This document shows, piece after piece, positions 12,481 through 24,700 of a stretch of 64,000 nucleotides of DNA (the first letter of the stretch is position 1; every line of letters starts with the position of its first letter). The notes below the pieces were generated by a model, which worked only from the letters and a program-made list of their open reading frames with translations, did no database searches and was not told the DNA's origin. Position numbers and translations under genes: made by a program. The stretch is from Lineus longissimus (lineage: Eukaryota; Nemertea; Pilidiophora; Heteronemertea; Lineidae): positions 3,043,001-3,107,000 of the forward strand of contig NC_088326.1 of NCBI RefSeq assembly GCF_910592395.1, given 5' to 3'.

Positions 12481-14619
12481 ACCAGGTTTAAAGTGTGAAG
12501 TCGGATGATAGCCTATATCGTAGTTGGTATCAGATCATTACTATGAACTTTCTTTAAATTCCTTCGGAGGTCATTGACATGGGGCCTGCTATTATAACAA
12601 CAAACTGATTGTGTCCTTCGAACACGTCAAACCATCCTTCAAGGCATATCATGTCGCCTAATAAAGGCCCACCGATACCGTTCGTTCAAAAATTGAAATT
12701 TGAAATTGAATTTTCAGTGATAAGTACACGAAAAGGAATGTCAGCATTGTTGATTCACCATTAAACATATCCCTCGTTCAAGCATGAATAGTTTTGACAT
12801 CATCAAAGATGGGAGAGAACCCTATTTGCGACTTTGTCTAACTTTATCTTGCCTGCTAAGCTGCTGCCTGTAGCGTCCCTTTAATACAAACATAAAACCC
12901 GACATGACAATAATGAGTGTCTGTCTGATTGTGGGACCGCAACTAGTTGTGGTAGTCGGATTGAGATCGAAACCGCACGTGGGGAAAACACCGAGAGTGG
13001 TTTCAATAGGCGCCAGGAACGGACCTCGGACCTCGGATTCAGTTATAGGCAATTGGATGTGCCTTTCATTTTGCACGTATGTAAACTATCCATTTAAAGG
13101 TTCAGTTCTTTGTATACCTCGACGACACATTTCGGGTTTCATGTGCACATGCCCGTTGTGCAGTTCCGATGGGGAAGTTTTGCAAGTCCTCGATACGCGA
13201 ACGCCTGCGTATCCCGTTATTGTCGCTTCACGTTGCCGTTTCGAGGGCTTTACGAAAACTCTCTAATATCAAATACATGTACATGCATATGGAAGCGAGC
13301 TCGCCTTGTATATTTTTGCTCATATGGATGTCAGCGCGATACTCGACCTGTATGGGGAAACTATTGCCCTTCTCAAAAAGTCGCTGTGGGTCTTGGAGGA
13401 TGTCACATGCAGCTTGGTTCTGATCAAAAATCGTAGGGGACGAGGTTGTCTCTGATCCATTTGTTTCCTGTGCAACGAGAAGGTGATTTATAAAACTCGC
13501 GATTGAATTTGGAATCCACCTAAAATTGTTTCCCAACCTATACCACGGCTTGGAGACTGGAGACTGCGCGGGGGATGAGTCCATCGACAGGTCTGGGCGG
13601 GACACTACGAAAAGGTAGGACTCATCAACAATTAGGATGTGATGTTGCCTGTGAAGCTGCGGTAGGTTTACATTTTTTTCCAGCCGAATCATGACAAATA
13701 TTGATAACTGTGTTTATCTTGTCCGTATTTGAGATATATATCGGTTTCACCCTTTCTAGTTTAGTTGAGTTATGAGAAGAGAAAAAGATAGAAATGCAAA
13801 TCAAAACATTTGAAAAAGGCATATACATGAACAAACTGTAAAATTTCCATATCCTGTTCCCGATTATCGGTCAAATTCCGAACCCCGCTCACAAATTGCG
13901 CTCAGGCTTGCTGACAGCATATCTTATCCGAATATAAATAAAATAATCTTTTTTTGGCCAGAATAGACGTACTTGCAATATAGATCTACAAGGGCTAATT
14001 GGGAAGCCGTTTGTTCATCTCGATTTTATAACTTTTCAAGAAAATCGCGCTTCCCGTTTGCCATATTTTGCAAATCTACCCACTGCCCGGCGTCCCGACG
14101 TCCCGACGTCCCGAAAAGACAATTCTCCTCTCCAGACAAACCAGTTGTTTATTGATTTCACAACGATTATTTTTGGCTCACTCAAACTTTGTTCCTAACT
14201 CAATCTTTGAATATCAAATATTACATTTTCTATCGGATCTGTCATCATTGATCATGTGCAGGAATATTATTGTGAAACGGGCGTCGGCGACGTTGTCGCC
14301 ATCTTTATTTCCTTTGTATAACCTCTCCTGAGACCGTGCATGGAGTAAAAAATGTCCCCCTGGAAAAAGTCCAGCCCTATTGTTTTCTGACGGACTAAGG
14401 CCGATACAGATTCTCCGAAACATGACCGGAAAAACAGTTGATAACAGTAGCTAATCCATCTGCCACTGCGCAGATCACTTGTTATGCCACGTGACATAGG
14501 TTGCACGCGGCTTTTTTATGCAATAAATACTAATAGATTCGGAGAACCCTTTATGGGAACCACGGAACCAGATCTCGAAACTAGATTGATTATCCCCGAA
14601 CGCTTATAAATCGTCGAAA
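12481..14619. other. non-coding stretch, no gene recognised
   Basis: A 154-codon minus-strand open frame (13228-13692) and several shorter ones overlap here, but none has recognisable motifs or partner exons. A short (GACGTCCC)3 tandem lies near 14090-14112. Nothing else stands out. Confidence 0.45.
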
Positions 14620-14780
14620 TTTTGTATCTCTTAATTCAGACTGAGGAGAGGCTCGTTGAAGGATGTGGTGGGGCGGGTTCGAATTCTACGCTATAGTAAG
14701 TTTTGTATCTCATATTAAGACTGAGGAGAGGCTCGTTGAAGGATGTGGTGGGGCGGGTTCGAATTCTACGCTATAGTAAG
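14620..14780 (+). repeat. 80-bp tandem duplication, two copies
   Basis: An 80-bp unit (TTTTGTATCTC...CTATAGTAAG) occurs twice head to tail, at about 14620-14700 and 14701-14780. The last 60 bases of the two units are identical, so the duplication is recent. Each copy contains GGGTTCGAATTC, which resembles a Pol III B box, so the unit may derive from a tRNA-like or SINE sequence. Confidence 0.85.
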
Positions 14781-16340
14781 TATAAATTTTATTTCCATAT
14801 TTCTATATTTGATACTTTTAAGGTATATTCTGCTGAGCATATTTTCCTTTTTTTAAAAGATAATTTACTGGATCTCCCTTCAGTGCCAATTCACAAATCG
14901 TTGTTTATTTTTTTCCGATAGTGATTCCAACTTTATCTCCAATAAGCCTTCATGTATTGTTAAAGGATGAGAATGTTTAGTAATTAAACGCGAAATATGT
15001 ACCCTCTCGTCCTTTTAAAGCGCCCCGTAGACCGGCCGCAGATGTGAGATTTTCATCACAGTGATCTGAATACGCGGCTGCGCGTTGAGCGACAAGAAGA
15101 TCGTGCATGTTTGCGGATATTACCCCGCGGTCATCGCTGGGTTTAATATACATGTACATGTATACAGTAATTGCACGCAGCGAGATATTTTTGTTTCATT
15201 GTCGCAGGTCGCTGCAGCAAACATCTCTAGTTTGCGGGGCACGGCTTCAAAACAAACAGTCACCGTTTATGCAGAGATGGGCTGCACGACTTTTCAACGT
15301 GTTTGGTAAAACATAAAGGCTTAATTACGCCTATAATTCCCCGGGGTAATGCCTCAATGACATAATGAGTCAATTATAGACAATGTCCCTGGTCAAGTTG
15401 GGACACGTCAGCTGCAGCAAATTAATTAGCAGGGACGGGGATTTCCCATGCTGATAATTGTGTCAAGACTAACCTCACCCACCGTTACTCAATACAAACA
15501 TGTTTCGCCATATATAGCACGGGCCAAATGTGATATAGGAACGAGTTCAAAATGACACAGGGCAATCAATGTTTCTTGTCAGCTAACTTTGAAAATTTTG
15601 GTGAGGGCCTTATCATTATTCATATAATATTGACTTCTGTATGTACATGTAAATCAGATACGAGTGCTGGCGAGAAACGAATATACTAAAACTTTGGTTT
15701 GATTGGCCTGAAATCAATACTTCGTTGATAACAATATCATTTCAACTGCTTTTTCTATAGCCATTTTATCAGAGAGTGTGTGACACTTGGCCATGACATT
15801 GTTCTGATCAAGTGCATGTATTAGGCCTACATGTTCATTCTCTGAAGAAGGGGGTTGTTCGGATGGGGACGCGAAACTGTCATCTGCATGGTGCCCTCCT
15901 CTCGGAGACTTTGCGGTTGCGCGCTGATCCCATCTGCGACTTTCGCAGCATCTGGTCGATCTAAGAGACGGTGCGAAACAACGAGCCAAACTAAGACCAG
16001 ATGCGAAACAAATCTCGAAATAATGTCAAAACTTATCATAATATTGCCCCATTACAGTTTACACATTATCAAGTCCACCACATTATTCTAAAGTTTACCA
16101 TCCCGTCTCATAATTACTAAAACCAGAAATTTTATTTCAAGATGCATGTATTATAGTACCGAGAATAAATAAGGGCTAGTCTTTATTAAGTCTTGATACA
16201 TGTAAAACTAATGGAGGATAATTAATGATAATTGTTTGAATACATTTAGCTTTCAAAGTACTTGTGACCGCAAGACAAGTCCCAGCTTGCACACAGACGA
16301 CTACTATCGCGACGCGTTTGTTTTGTCATAGTTTGTTTTG
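14781..16340. other. non-coding stretch
   Basis: No convincing exon or repeat family was recognised. Short ACATGTACATGTA palindromes occur near 15150. Confidence 0.4.
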
Positions 16341-16349
16341 CGCGCCACT

Positions 16350-16651
16350 AAGAGTCACGTGACAATACGGGCCGATTGCGAAATAACCGACTCAGCAGTT
16401 TGGCGGGAAACTTGCCCAGACATGCCCGAACTTTACTAAGAGCAAAATAAAGCTGACATCATTGTTCTCTCGTCTGGCGATCAGCTGGGAGGTATTCGTA
16501 CAGCTGACGTTTGACAGAAAGCATGGGAAACGGAGGAGGAGATTCGCGGAGGAAATCTTAGGCATTTCGTCATTTAACTTCTCTGAGTACTACTTTAAAT
16601 ACATTTTCTGGATATAGATTATCTCAGCAAACAGAGGAATTTACGATTTGT
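16350..16651 (+). promoter_or_regulatory. candidate promoter with E2F-like site and untranslated first exon
   Basis: A perfect E2F-type sequence TTTGGCGGGAAA is at 16399-16410 and a palindromic E-box GTCACGTGAC at 16354-16363. About 240 bases downstream is a canonical splice donor (GATTT|GTAAGTA, GT at 16650). This is what an untranslated first exon of a growth-regulated gene looks like. I could not identify the coding exons it would serve; the ankyrin gene downstream is possible but has its own likely start near 18.8 kb. Confidence 0.35.
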
Positions 16652-18480
16652 AAGTACATGGTGTGGTTGTGACCTTTTCCTGTTTTCTGGGGGACAAAAC
16701 GGGTGCGTAGATGGTCCAAACAGAGCATGAGTGCATCTGACAGAGAAGACCGCCTAGTTACTAGCCTAGTCGAAGCCGTCTCGACGTCCATGCCCCCCGC
16801 ACGATGTAAGGTCGTCCCTGGGAGATTGTCCCAACGTCTTACTAGCCTGCGACATTATTTTTCTCCCTGTAAGCTTATAATGCATGATGCGTGTTGACGA
16901 ATAGGCCTATAAACAAATTGCCATGCCAAGCCCCAGAAAGAAATCATAAACGACGAATATCTTCTGATGCGATGACCAAGTCGAACGGTTGATTGCGACA
17001 TCAGCCGGCGGATTCCATTCCCAGCCGCAGCGGACGTGACCGGAGGGCTTGCATGCACGACATCTCGGATATCAATTTTTTGTTGTGATTTTGAATCTGT
17101 CATTGGTGGATTCGGTAGAAAATCCCAAACCCTGTGAAAACAGACTACCGGGAGTGGGACTTCTGCCAATCCACTGATGACAATGTCATCATGATCATCA
17201 CGTTTGTTGACAGCTTATCTTCGAGGACACGGCTGCAGTTTAAATTCATTACCCCTCAAGACCGTGAAACCATGCATGTCATGGCTGTGGACAAATATGA
17301 CGATAGGAATTGGCGGATTCGGTAGAAAATCCCAGTTCTGGTGATATGGATGTATCAGAGCTGGGACTCCTATCACTCAGCTGGTTTCCAAACGCATCAC
17401 GCAGGGCAGAGGCGGAGGAAGGAAGAGAGACAAGGGAACAATCTGAGACGGCTCACGATTTGAGAACGCGAGAGCACTAGACACATATTCTGATTCCTCT
17501 CGTCAAAAGGGCATTGCTTAATTTCAGAGATTTTTCTAAAAAAATGAAGTAGGCCTAAGTATTAAGGGGCACGAACCGAGTGCGCATCCCGCCCTCTGCC
17601 TTGCTCTCCCCGATATGCTTAGCTCTTGCCACGCTTTTATTATGTTTTCCGCAGCCCGTAAAATTGAGGACACTTTTCAGTTGCCCCCGGCCCATTTCAA
17701 GGGTTTAAAACGATGATTATTTTAAAGGTTGACAATGTTTTAGAGTGTATACGGTAGTAGGCCTAGGATTCTTCATCCCTGGCGGCAACATAGGTATACT
17801 TGTAGCAGGTAAGCCTATACTGATGCTGTAAATACTGGTGAGTAATACGCTTGACGATGTCCTGGGAATCGTGCCAAAATTCGTACCGCACGGTGCTGCC
17901 ATCTCGTCACAGAGTATGATACTAAACGAATTGTGAGGTTCCGGAGACAAGGTGCCTTGTGAGCCGTCCATCTAATTCTAAATGCGTTTTCACCGAAATC
18001 AGCAAAGATTTATCTGGATGAGAGGAGACAACAAATGCAATTGTCAAGCCTATGTTCCAAATCCAGTTTAGAATAGGCCTTTTTAGAGTTGCTACGCTCG
18101 GAGAAAAGAGTGATAAGTTGAAAATGTTGTCCATTACTGGAGTCACAAGTTGCAAAGCGCCACCTGAAGGATCACAAAGGAACTAAGCCTTGCAATACCA
18201 ACTTCCAGTCCCCCATTGTGTTAGAAATCGGGGTCGAAGTCAGTGTTGCTTGGCTTGGTTCATGGAAGACATCCGCGGACAGTTCAACCAACCTGTCTTC
18301 AAGTCTCAACCAGTTCATGAATTTGTTCCCGAGTTGCCCCACTCAATGGTTTTAAACAAGGATTGGAGACTCCAGTATCATTGGCAAAGGTAGGACGATG
18401 GCACAACCTCCCTAGTGGACACAATCTGTTGGTGGGACATCATCTCTCTGTCACATCCTGTCTTTCCAGAACAGATTTAC
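16652..18480. other. non-coding stretch with a direct repeat and coding-like remnants
   Basis: A segment with the phrase GGATTCGGTAGAAAATCCCA occurs twice in direct orientation, at about 17108 and 17313, each followed about 25-40 bases later by a TGGGACT phrase. Between the copies there is a 62-codon open frame of protein-like composition. On the minus strand, 17717-18155 reads open for long stretches but is broken by stops. Neither could be assigned to a family. Confidence 0.35.
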
Positions 18481-18499
18481 GCCTCCATTATGTCTTGTT

Positions 18500-18760
18500 C
18501 TCAGAGACAGACCTGTCTCTATTTACGCGCGGTACATGTAGCGTTCTCGACTAGAGTTAGGAGATCTAGACTGTCCTAGAGTATTCACAGAGACAGACCT
18601 GTCTTTTTGTTCTTGGAGTGTCCTCAACAGGAGGAGACTGTCCCGAGTATAATCAAAGACAGGTCTGTCTCTTAGTATATGCACTGCTGGTACTTGTGGT
18701 GTCCTCAACTGGAGGAGACTGTCCTCGAGTACGGAGTATTGTCGGAGACAGGCCAGTCTC
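18500..18760 (+). repeat. palindrome-bearing tandem repeat array upstream of the ankyrin gene
   Basis: Three diverged tandem units of about 68-90 bp plus a partial fourth are present. Each begins with a palindrome like GAGACAGACCTGTCTC (near 18503, 18589, 18657 and 18744). Units two and three also carry GTCCTCAAC.GGAGGAGACTGTCC. The array ends about 20 bases before the probable first exon of the ankyrin gene. Confidence 0.7.
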
Positions 18761-18774
18761 GCGCAATGTTTATG

Positions 18775-18868
18775 GATGATGCCGGAAGTGCGAGACTCAA
18801 CATGGCGGCGACCATGAATCATAATTTTTCCTAAAATTTTCTTTCTAATTTGCCGATTTCTTGCAAAG
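18775..18868 (+). promoter_or_regulatory. likely transcription start and untranslated first exon of the ankyrin gene
   Basis: The sequence GCCGGAAGTGCGAG...AACATGGCGGCGACC pairs an ETS motif (CCGGAAGT) with a YY1-type ATGGCGGC element, the usual arrangement at TATA-less animal promoters. The exon ends at a good donor (TTGCAAAG|GTAAGG, GT at 18869). The ATG in the YY1 motif opens a ten-codon upstream frame that stops within the exon, so the exon should be 5' UTR. Connection to the coding exon at 21726 is inferred from position and strand. Confidence 0.5.
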
Positions 18869-21705
18869 GTAAGGAGCCGATCCTTGTAGTTAAGACATCT
18901 GGTTGTTGAAAATCACCCCAAGCAACTAATGCAGTGTTCAATTGAAGTATATTTGTCAGGAATCGCCGTGAAAATTAGGTCAAGTTAATCACTTGACCCA
19001 ACCCAGATTTTATGTACATTTTCGTGTACATTTTTATGTACATCTTGCACTTCATTTTGTTGTGTTGTTATCATATTCATTGGGTAAATATTTTTGACCT
19101 GTAGGCTGTATGTAAGGTTGATCCTGTTGAATCATGGCTGAGTGTTAAATCAGGTAAAATGCTTCCTGACTGTTCCAGTTCATGGAAATTTACCCTTTTT
19201 TATTTGTCTCTCAAAGTCTCTGTACCATTGTGGCAGTGTACGTGTCTTGCGTGATGCGGCTTGTCATTGTTGATCTAAATTGCACAGGGGGCCGGGGCTG
19301 ACATCGTTGATTGTGCACACTGGCTAAGGCAATGTACGGCAAATAAAATTAGATGACTCTCGCACTTTATAGACAACAAGTGGACAAAACCGTTTTTACA
19401 TTTAATCAGATTCAAAGTTCACTTGTGCTAATTTGAGGACAAGTGGCCACCTCCTTCACATTTGTTTTTTAAAAAAAGGCAATTAAAATGCCTGGATGAG
19501 ATGAATCAATCCATTTACCTTACACTATGTCAGTCCTCTGAGTGGGTTAGCATCGACATAGTGACTGGAAATTAAGGAGTAAATTGAGTAAATGTTGGTC
19601 CAGTGCCAATTAATCACAGCAGCTTCTTGGGACTGCAGGCATTCAAAGAAAATGAGGCCAAAATACGAGTTGTTGATATTGCATGAAATTAGGCCAACAA
19701 CATCCTATGAAAGCTACTTTGGCCTGGGGGTGCAATATCCAATATTTGCTTACTACTTCTGTGAATTCTGGCAGTTCAGACTGGGAGTTTGGTGCAAGTG
19801 GTTGTGTGTGTAACAACAGATGGCGGCTTTGAAAATTCAATTTCAAGTGGATCTAATCATTGGCTTTATTCTATGACACATAAAACGTAGTGTGATATCT
19901 TTGTTGGGTTGGGTTTTGTGTGAGCTCGCGCATTATTCAATCTCCGATTAGAACTTTTTAAGACGTGTTTCTGAGATGGAATAGAAATCTACTCTTTTTT
20001 CAAAAGGATTATTTTGTTGAATTGTCTTAACCATGGATCAATTAGCTCAAGAAAAAGTGATCAAAAATATGACTGTGATGCAGCTAGAGTTGTGTGAGTA
20101 TTCAGTATACTTCTCCTGCTCGTGAAATGCCTCAAACACCTAAATGGTGAAATGGTGCTCAATGAGTCTTGGGTGAGTCCTGGTCTGAGGAGGGGGTCCG
20201 TATTCCCCCCCCCCCCACTATAATTGAGGTTTGTGCTTGCTGGAAAATGGCTTCTTTGGCATTCCAGAGACAAAATGACACGGGGCATGCAACAGAATAT
20301 TCACACACAGCATGAGCTAATGAAGGAGTGGACTCTCTCAGTGTAGGGGAGAAAGGCCTATGCAGTCGAGAAAAAAAGACACCAGAGGTGTCTCCAGGAT
20401 TTTGAGCAGAGAGCTAGGGGGGACACCCTCACCAAAACCGTTAATGTCTTACATTGTCTTAGGGGTAGCACAAAGCAGCTGCACGATTGTGCTTTTTTTA
20501 CATAGATCTTTTGGATTAATACTAACTAATGGGCCCTTTCAACAGAGACAGGCATGACTGACCCTGTCAGCGTTAGCCACAAAAATTATCAACCTTCCCA
20601 CAATGTGCCCTTGCCATGGGAAAACTTCTGTTCAGGGAAACTCAGTAACATGTATAAGTGGCAATCCTATTCATATCATATATCCGGGTCATAAAGTAAA
20701 ACAAAACCATTTGCAACACTTAACCAAGTAATTGATACGAGAAAAAGTGACTGGGGTAAGACAAGTGCACATAATGAGTTCATATACTCTAGTTACACCG
20801 GTCTAAGATCTGTTGATTTTACGACAACGTTTGAACAAAAGCCAGACTGAAGGAGACATCATGACCATTGCTGCCTTGGATAAGTTGGTGTCATCAACCC
20901 TTTTTCTATCCCAATCAAACAAGTTGAATGGCATCTATAAGACCATGACGATGTGGAGATTTTAGCATTCAAAATTGGTCTTAGAGCGTTGAAAATAGAG
21001 TATGTGATTAACAATAATGTAATATTGTTACATTGATTAATTTTCATAACTGCAAAGTGCAAAACACCTTTTAGACATTGTTTGAGTGTGTAAGGCCAAC
21101 AAGTAACTAACAATCAAATAATCATCGCAAATTGCATGAAAAAACCCAAAAGATTGATAAGGTTTGCACAATGGCTGAAAATTATCTTCAGACTTTTTTA
21201 GTTTGGGCTAAATCTGCAAATTATGAATCAATGTTATTTTGGTGTTGCCATTGTTGTGAATTACAAGTGTTTTTACATGGCCGTTGTGCAGTAGAAAATA
21301 TTTGAAATATTTTTATCTCTAAGTGAAATGTTAACGACCTTGATCACAGTGAGTCACTTTGACAAAACCAGACATAGGTGTGTCCTACTTCTTCAAAATG
21401 TCCATGTAGGACAACAAATATAAAAAAATCAAGGTGTTGGTGATACAGTTAAAAATGCAACATGTTGAATAACAAAGCAGAAAACGAAGCTGAGGAAATT
21501 TGAATCCAGGAAGTGGCTATAAAATCTTGAACAGATGGCCTTTTACCATTTAGACCCTCAAGCCTTGGATCCACTCCACCGACCTGAACTCCATGTATGA
21601 GGGGAGGTAACGGACCGAGTAACTCTGATGGTTCAGAATGGCCTTTTACAGACTTATATTTGATTTTATTATGCAATAAAAGTCACAAATGATATTTCTT
21701 TCCAG
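18869..21705 (+). other. probable first intron of the ankyrin gene
   Basis: This stretch has no convincing coding exon. It is AT-rich, with a poly-C run near 20207-20217 and no repeat family that I could name. Confidence 0.4.
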
Positions 21706-21725
21706 TTCAGAGTTTCCTCAACAGA

Positions 21726-24700
21726 ATGGGGTTAGCCGTGACAAAACAGGAGCAGTTCTGGGAGGCATGTGGTTTTGGAAACTGGTACAGGGTCAAGAAG
21801 TTCATTGAGGAGGATGGAGTTGATGTCAACAAGATATCCTATACGGTAAGTTGATCAGACTGAGGTCGGCTTTGGAGCTTTTCCAGGGACAACAAAATAG
21901 GCCTTCTGGCAGTATCTGTGTGGTCTTGAACAAGGTGGCAGCTCTCGGGCCTACTTACCAATTCATACATTTTGACAGCCTTGTAATTCCCTGCAGCATT
22001 TGAGATGATTATTTTTGTATGTAAAAAACATCTAGGCCCATACATGAACATGCACTTGTATGATTAAAAGTTAAAAAGGATACCCTTTGGACTGGCAAAT
22101 ACTGTCCTGAATAGAGAGGTGTCCCGAATACAGAAGTTTGATTTAAATAGAAATGGCCAATTTGGGATCAAAATCAGTGTCCACATTAGAGAGGTTGACC
22201 TCCTAACAGAGGTGTCTGCTCAGGGAGGTTCCTCTGTATTTTCAATAGAACCTGGATGAATTTGATTGAAACGGCTTGGTCAGATTTGTTTTACGTAAAA
22301 TAAAGTTGACTATTTTAATTTGGCACAATTAGTGCCACATATCAGTGCTAAGCTCCATGGTTTCAGTAAGGCGGCCTCCTTCCATCTAAGGTTGGGGTTT
22401 CCTCTTCGGAGGACCCAGCTCCTGTCTTGTCTGCCATCCAGTGCTAAGGAGCGTTACATTTCATGATCGTATCCCCTTCTATTTTACAGAATAATTCTTA
22501 TCCGATCCACGTGGCGTCCCAGGGCAAAGCAGAGTGTGTGAAGCTCCTGATTGAGGCAAACTGTGATGTGAATGTCAAAGATGAGGTGAGTTGGTCTTTG
22601 CCATTCAGTCTTCAGTTCTTCTTCAGCGTTCATTCGACTCGGAGCAGTCCTTCGAATAAGACGTTAAACCAAAGCTCCTTGAGCGTATGTATCTGGTGTC
22701 TTTGCCCGGAGAAGCAAAAGATTCATACCCCAAAAAAAGAAGAAACTTGCATTGGACTCTGCCCCTGGCCAGAGATAGAGTCATGTACCAAACAAACACA
22801 ATTGGTGCCTAACTGTAGTAGCTTGCAGAAATCACTTACGGCATTGGAGGAGGTTTACTCCTTGGAGTCCGTGCAGAGCAAATGCTGAAGAATTCAAAGC
22901 AGAATCTTGCCTTCCTTGGTGCCATCGTCCACAATTGTTTCTAATTGCATCGTTTATTTTTCAGAATGAGCGCTTGGCTTTACACCATGCTGCGATGAAA
23001 GGCCATGCTGATATTATCTTCATGTTGATTGATGCTGGCTCCGAGATAAGTGCACAGGATAAGGTAATTTGGTCTCATTGGGTTCATGTTGTGACTTGTT
23101 TGGAAAGTGATTGCGAGATGTGTCTACTAAACAAGCTAAAAGTTACAAGTTCTACATGTGGTAAATGACTTAAAGTGATACTATGATGTGATTTACAACT
23201 TTGCGGAAATACGTCCGTTTTTAATTGTTGATCACAAATGTAAAGCTCAAATTTTTCCATTTTTGATTAGATTTATTATAAAATCGCTGAATGTAAACCA
23301 CCGCAACCGTGAAAATGTTCATGTTGTGACGTCATCAACGAAAACGGCAACGAAGCGAGCCGTCCGGGCGGGATTAAACCATCAATTTCTAGAAAATATG
23401 CATTTCAATTCGAAAACCTTACCAATTTATGAGAAAGTGACGTAGTCATTTGTCAAAAACAGCTAAAACATTATATGGTGAAATTTGTAATAAGTAATAA
23501 GTAATAAAAGCTAATAAGTAATCTTCATGTAGATGTATAGCCCATTTACACTGGCAAAATAGGCCTGTATATTCCGGTATAAATTCAACATGTCCAAATG
23601 GAAATGGGGACTTTTGGAACTGTCAATGCAAGGGTGTTGACTCTGTTACCAAAGGGTTAGCAAAAGAGGGCTGTGGTCAGGATTTGAAACAACTTTCTTG
23701 GGCATCACATTGTTGTTATGGTTTGCTACCAATTGGACATTTCTGATTGACATTTTCTCTTCCAGAATGGATGGACTCCACTCATCTCTGCTGGTTACTG
23801 GGCATTTCCCGAGGCTGTCTGGACCCTGATTGACCGAGGGGCAGATGTCAACTTGAAGAATAAGGTACTTGATAATAGAGAGGTGTCTTCTGAGGGAGGT
23901 TTATGTTTTGGTCTGAGTCAGTGCTGTATCAATGTGATGAAAACTAATGTAAAGGTGTACACGGAAGTAATGTTGAAATTCATATCAAGTGTGTAGGCCT
24001 GTATGATTGAGAAATCTCAAATTCATTTTAGAAATTTTGAACTAACGGTACCTTGCTACTTGTTCCAGGATGACCGTAACGTTCTCCACGAAGTTTGCCG
24101 CAGTCCCGTCAAGGATAAAGAAAGTGACCTGGGCGAGATTACCCAGTTCCTACTCAATGCCAAGATTGACATGAATACACTAGCAGCTGCAGAGGGCTGG
24201 ATGGAGGTACGTAGCCTACCTTAGCACGTTTTGAATTAGCCCTCCTGGGTTTATGATTTGACACCACGCTGGAGGTGCATGTACTGGTTGTCTCGCACAA
24301 ATGGTGAGGGTCAAGCTAAAATGTTCACGATTATCATTCTGATTTCAGGCAGACTTCACTCCACTGATGTTCTCAGCCTATCACGGCCACACAGGTGTTG
24401 CCAAAGTTCTCCTTGATAAAGGTTGTGAAACGAATACTCAAGGCATCAGTGTAAGTGTAGCAGAATATCTATAAAGGTTGTGGGATTTCTCATCAATATG
24501 ACCTGCCTCTGACAGTGAACAATTGGATGCAGGGATTTGTTATTATACAGATGCAAAAATCTCTTCAAATTTCATAAATCACCGGTAACCCTCCAGAAAA
24601 ATATGAATGAATGAATGAATATAAGAATTTCTATAGCGCCTGAATTAGAAGAAAAACTTAAATTCTCAGGCGCTTTACAAAGCAAAACACTCCCTGAAAA

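Noticed and set aside
13228-13692. 154-codon minus-strand open frame
   Set aside because: No recognisable domain, no splice partners, low-complexity tail; it could be chance in a gene-poor region.
17717-18155. Possible pseudogene on the minus strand
   Set aside because: Long stretches are open but broken by stops, and no family could be named; kept only as a remark.
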